From Mogibacterium sp. (GTDB lineage Bacteria; Bacillota; Clostridia; Peptostreptococcales; Anaerovoracaceae): a DNA stretch of 64,000 nt. Below, one piece after another: positions 63,252-64,000 of the stretch. Made by a program: the position numbers and the translations under genes. Every line of letters starts with the position of its first letter. Positions within the stretch are counted from its first letter, which is position 1. The notes under the pieces are model-generated. The model did no database searches. It was not told the DNA's origin and saw only the letters and a list, made by a program, of their open reading frames with translations. The DNA lies in NCBI GenBank assembly GCA_017512365.1, contig JAFWGQ010000014.1, positions 124,001 to 188,000 of the forward strand. The letters run 5' to 3'.

Positions 63252-64000
63252 TTAGTTCATAAATACGTCTGTCCATCCGAGTGCGTTTATGGCTGTTATG
63301 AGGTCATGGTCCGTTCCGGATGCCTGGGTGTCGTCCAGATCCAGAAGGATATCCTTTTCACAGCAGACATCTTTTCCAAAAAACGCCCCCTCTTCATCGT
63401 CCGGTGCCGGCATGAAAAAACCGACGGCTGATGCGTCCTCGTTGTAGTCCATCGGATAAAACGCTGTAGACAGTCCGCCGGCTATTGTTGTCGTGTGATC
63501 TGATGCTATCTGCTGTGAATCTGTAATAGCGACTGATACCGGATAACTTAGATCTGTATCAAATGTGCCATTACCGACTATTTGCGGCGTTAGAGACCCG
63601 CTGGTTCCGGTGAGTGTAGGCGTTATAGTAAATGATCCTATTGTGATAACACAGACGCTCACAGAGTTGTTGGAATATGGATATGAGCTGCCTCCATAGT
63701 ATCTGGCATTTTCCGAGGAGAATATGCTCCAGTCAAACGAGATCCTTGCATATGCGCCTTCATCATCTTCGGCTCCATTTTGCTTGCACCGCACCACCTC
63801 TAGCTTTGATATGTTAGGTTTTACATACACCAATTCCCATACAGCATATAATGCAAGAGCAGCGTTACTGGTGTATGTAGCGCCAGGCGAATAATCTACC
63901 GTGCCCTGACCTGCTTTGGACGTGCTCGTTGCCCAGCCCTTGAAGGTGTAACCTTCTTTTTTCGGCAAGCCTGTTTGTAGTGTCAGATTCTCGCCATACC
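63252..64000 (-). CDS. Phage tail protein with InlB-type repeat (partial, 5' end beyond window)
   Basis: The minus-strand frame is open from the window edge to 63252, so only the C-terminal about 248 residues are seen. At the edge lies an InlB B-repeat-like segment (LPKKEGYTFKGWATS with the following ALALYAVWE). The rest is a beta-rich region and an acidic part (FFMPAPDDEEGAFFGKDV), which looks like the C-terminus of tail-spike or baseplate upper proteins in Bacillota phages. Binding to host surface is likely but not shown. The TTG at 63968 is not the real start, because homology-like sequence continues upstream of it. Confidence 0.78.
   Translation of the reverse strand, partial: YGENLTLQTGLPKKEGYTFKGWATSTSKAGQGTVDYSPGATYTSNAALALYAVWELVYVKPNISKLEVVRCKQNGAEDDEGAYARISFDWSIFSSENARYYGGSSYPYSNNSVSVCVITIGSFTITPTLTGTSGSLTPQIVGNGTFDTDLSYPVSVAITDSQQIASDHTTTIAGGLSTAFYPMDYNEDASAVGFFMPAPDDEEGAFFGKDVCCEKDILLDLDDTQASGTDHDLITAINALGWTDVFMN

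Larger units (their letters stand above)
56898..64000. mobile_element. Prophage right arm (lysis module, tail fibre region, cargo gene), continuing past the window
   Basis: From 64000 down to 57509 all genes are on the minus strand in late-phage order: tail protein, small tail/receptor genes, small membrane peptide, r1t-like holin, two endolysins, a further membrane protein, terminator. The plus-strand gene at 56898 with its own promoter is placed where phage cargo (moron) genes often sit, between lysis genes and the attachment site. Codon use and GC fall in the tail genes (61.4-62.9 kb) relative to the chromosome. The left limit is approximate, and no integrase, portal or terminase is in view, so whether this is an intact phage is unknown. 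Confidence 0.88.

Noticed and set aside
1-64000. CRISPR arrays, rRNA genes, insertion sequences, T-box leaders before hisS, aspS and leuS
   Set aside because: No regularly spaced repeats, rRNA-like stretches or transposase genes were seen, and the gaps before the synthetase genes (34 bases or less, or overlapping) are too short for T-boxes.

Overview
The window is about 57 kb of densely packed, almost entirely plus-strand housekeeping chromosome followed by about 7 kb of minus-strand prophage. Codon use (frequent ATA, AGA/AGG and CTC/CTG, moderate-to-high GC), the local gene orders (dnaG-rpoD-trmK, nadD-yqeK-rsfS, mltG-trmR-trhP, xseA-xseB-ispA-tlyA, mutS-mutL-miaA) and an anaerobic enzyme complement (a 2-hydroxyacyl-CoA dehydratase activase-type protein, radical-SAM HemZ) point to an anaerobic member of the Clostridia (Bacillota). 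An Anaerovoracaceae/Mogibacterium-like bacterium is my best guess; this is inference, not a database result.

Layout. 1-3.3 kb: end of primase dnaG, the housekeeping sigma factor rpoD and trmK, joined by one-base stop/start overlaps. 3.35-3.69 kb: RNase P RNA. 3.7-8.0 kb: a giant two-ASKHA-domain activase/dehydratase-like protein. 8.1-9.0 kb: yebC, then a folded RNA that matches the 6S RNA architecture. 9.0-10.8 kb: yhdT-panF pantothenate importer. 10.8-15.6 kb: a P1-family peptidase carrying an unusual repeat-rich insert, polA (proofreading site lost) and coaE. 15.7-15.9 kb: two tRNA-Leu genes (GAG, CAA) behind one consensus promoter. 15.9-22.1 kb: yajC and the secDF fusion, separated by a large extracellular-propeller/HD-GYP receptor gene. 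22.1-35.4 kb: a long operon from relA through hisS, aspS, nadD, yqeK, rsfS, leuS and RNase J to ylbF. 35.7-46.5 kb: efp, mltG, trmR/trhP, a CNNM/CBS protein, asp23, nusB, a TsaD paralogue, exonuclease VII, ispA, tlyA and an aminotransferase. 46.6-55.7 kb: mutS, mutL, miaA, a tyrosine recombinase, an aluminium-resistance-type PLP enzyme, a DedA/TVP38 protein and ybaK.

55.8-56.2 kb holds a small membrane-anchored LysM protein. Its consensus promoter overlaps three LexA-like boxes, which makes it a good candidate for a YneA-type SOS division inhibitor. The next about 660 bases are gene-poor and probably contain the prophage junction.

56.9-64 kb is the right arm of a prophage. One outward-facing plus-strand cargo gene has its own promoter and palindromes. 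On the minus strand lie a partial tail gene with an InlB-type repeat, a series of small tail/receptor genes, a 24-residue membrane peptide, an r1t-like holin, and two consecutive multidomain endolysins that together carry four catalytic domains.

The observations most worth a second look are the repeat insert in the P1 peptidase, the LexA-controlled LysM gene, the twin endolysins, the G-tract-plus-related-tail arrangement in two adjacent phage tail genes, the 6S RNA candidate, the perfect inverted repeat inside relA and the structured element between ylbF and efp. I did not find a clearly unprecedented multigene system.
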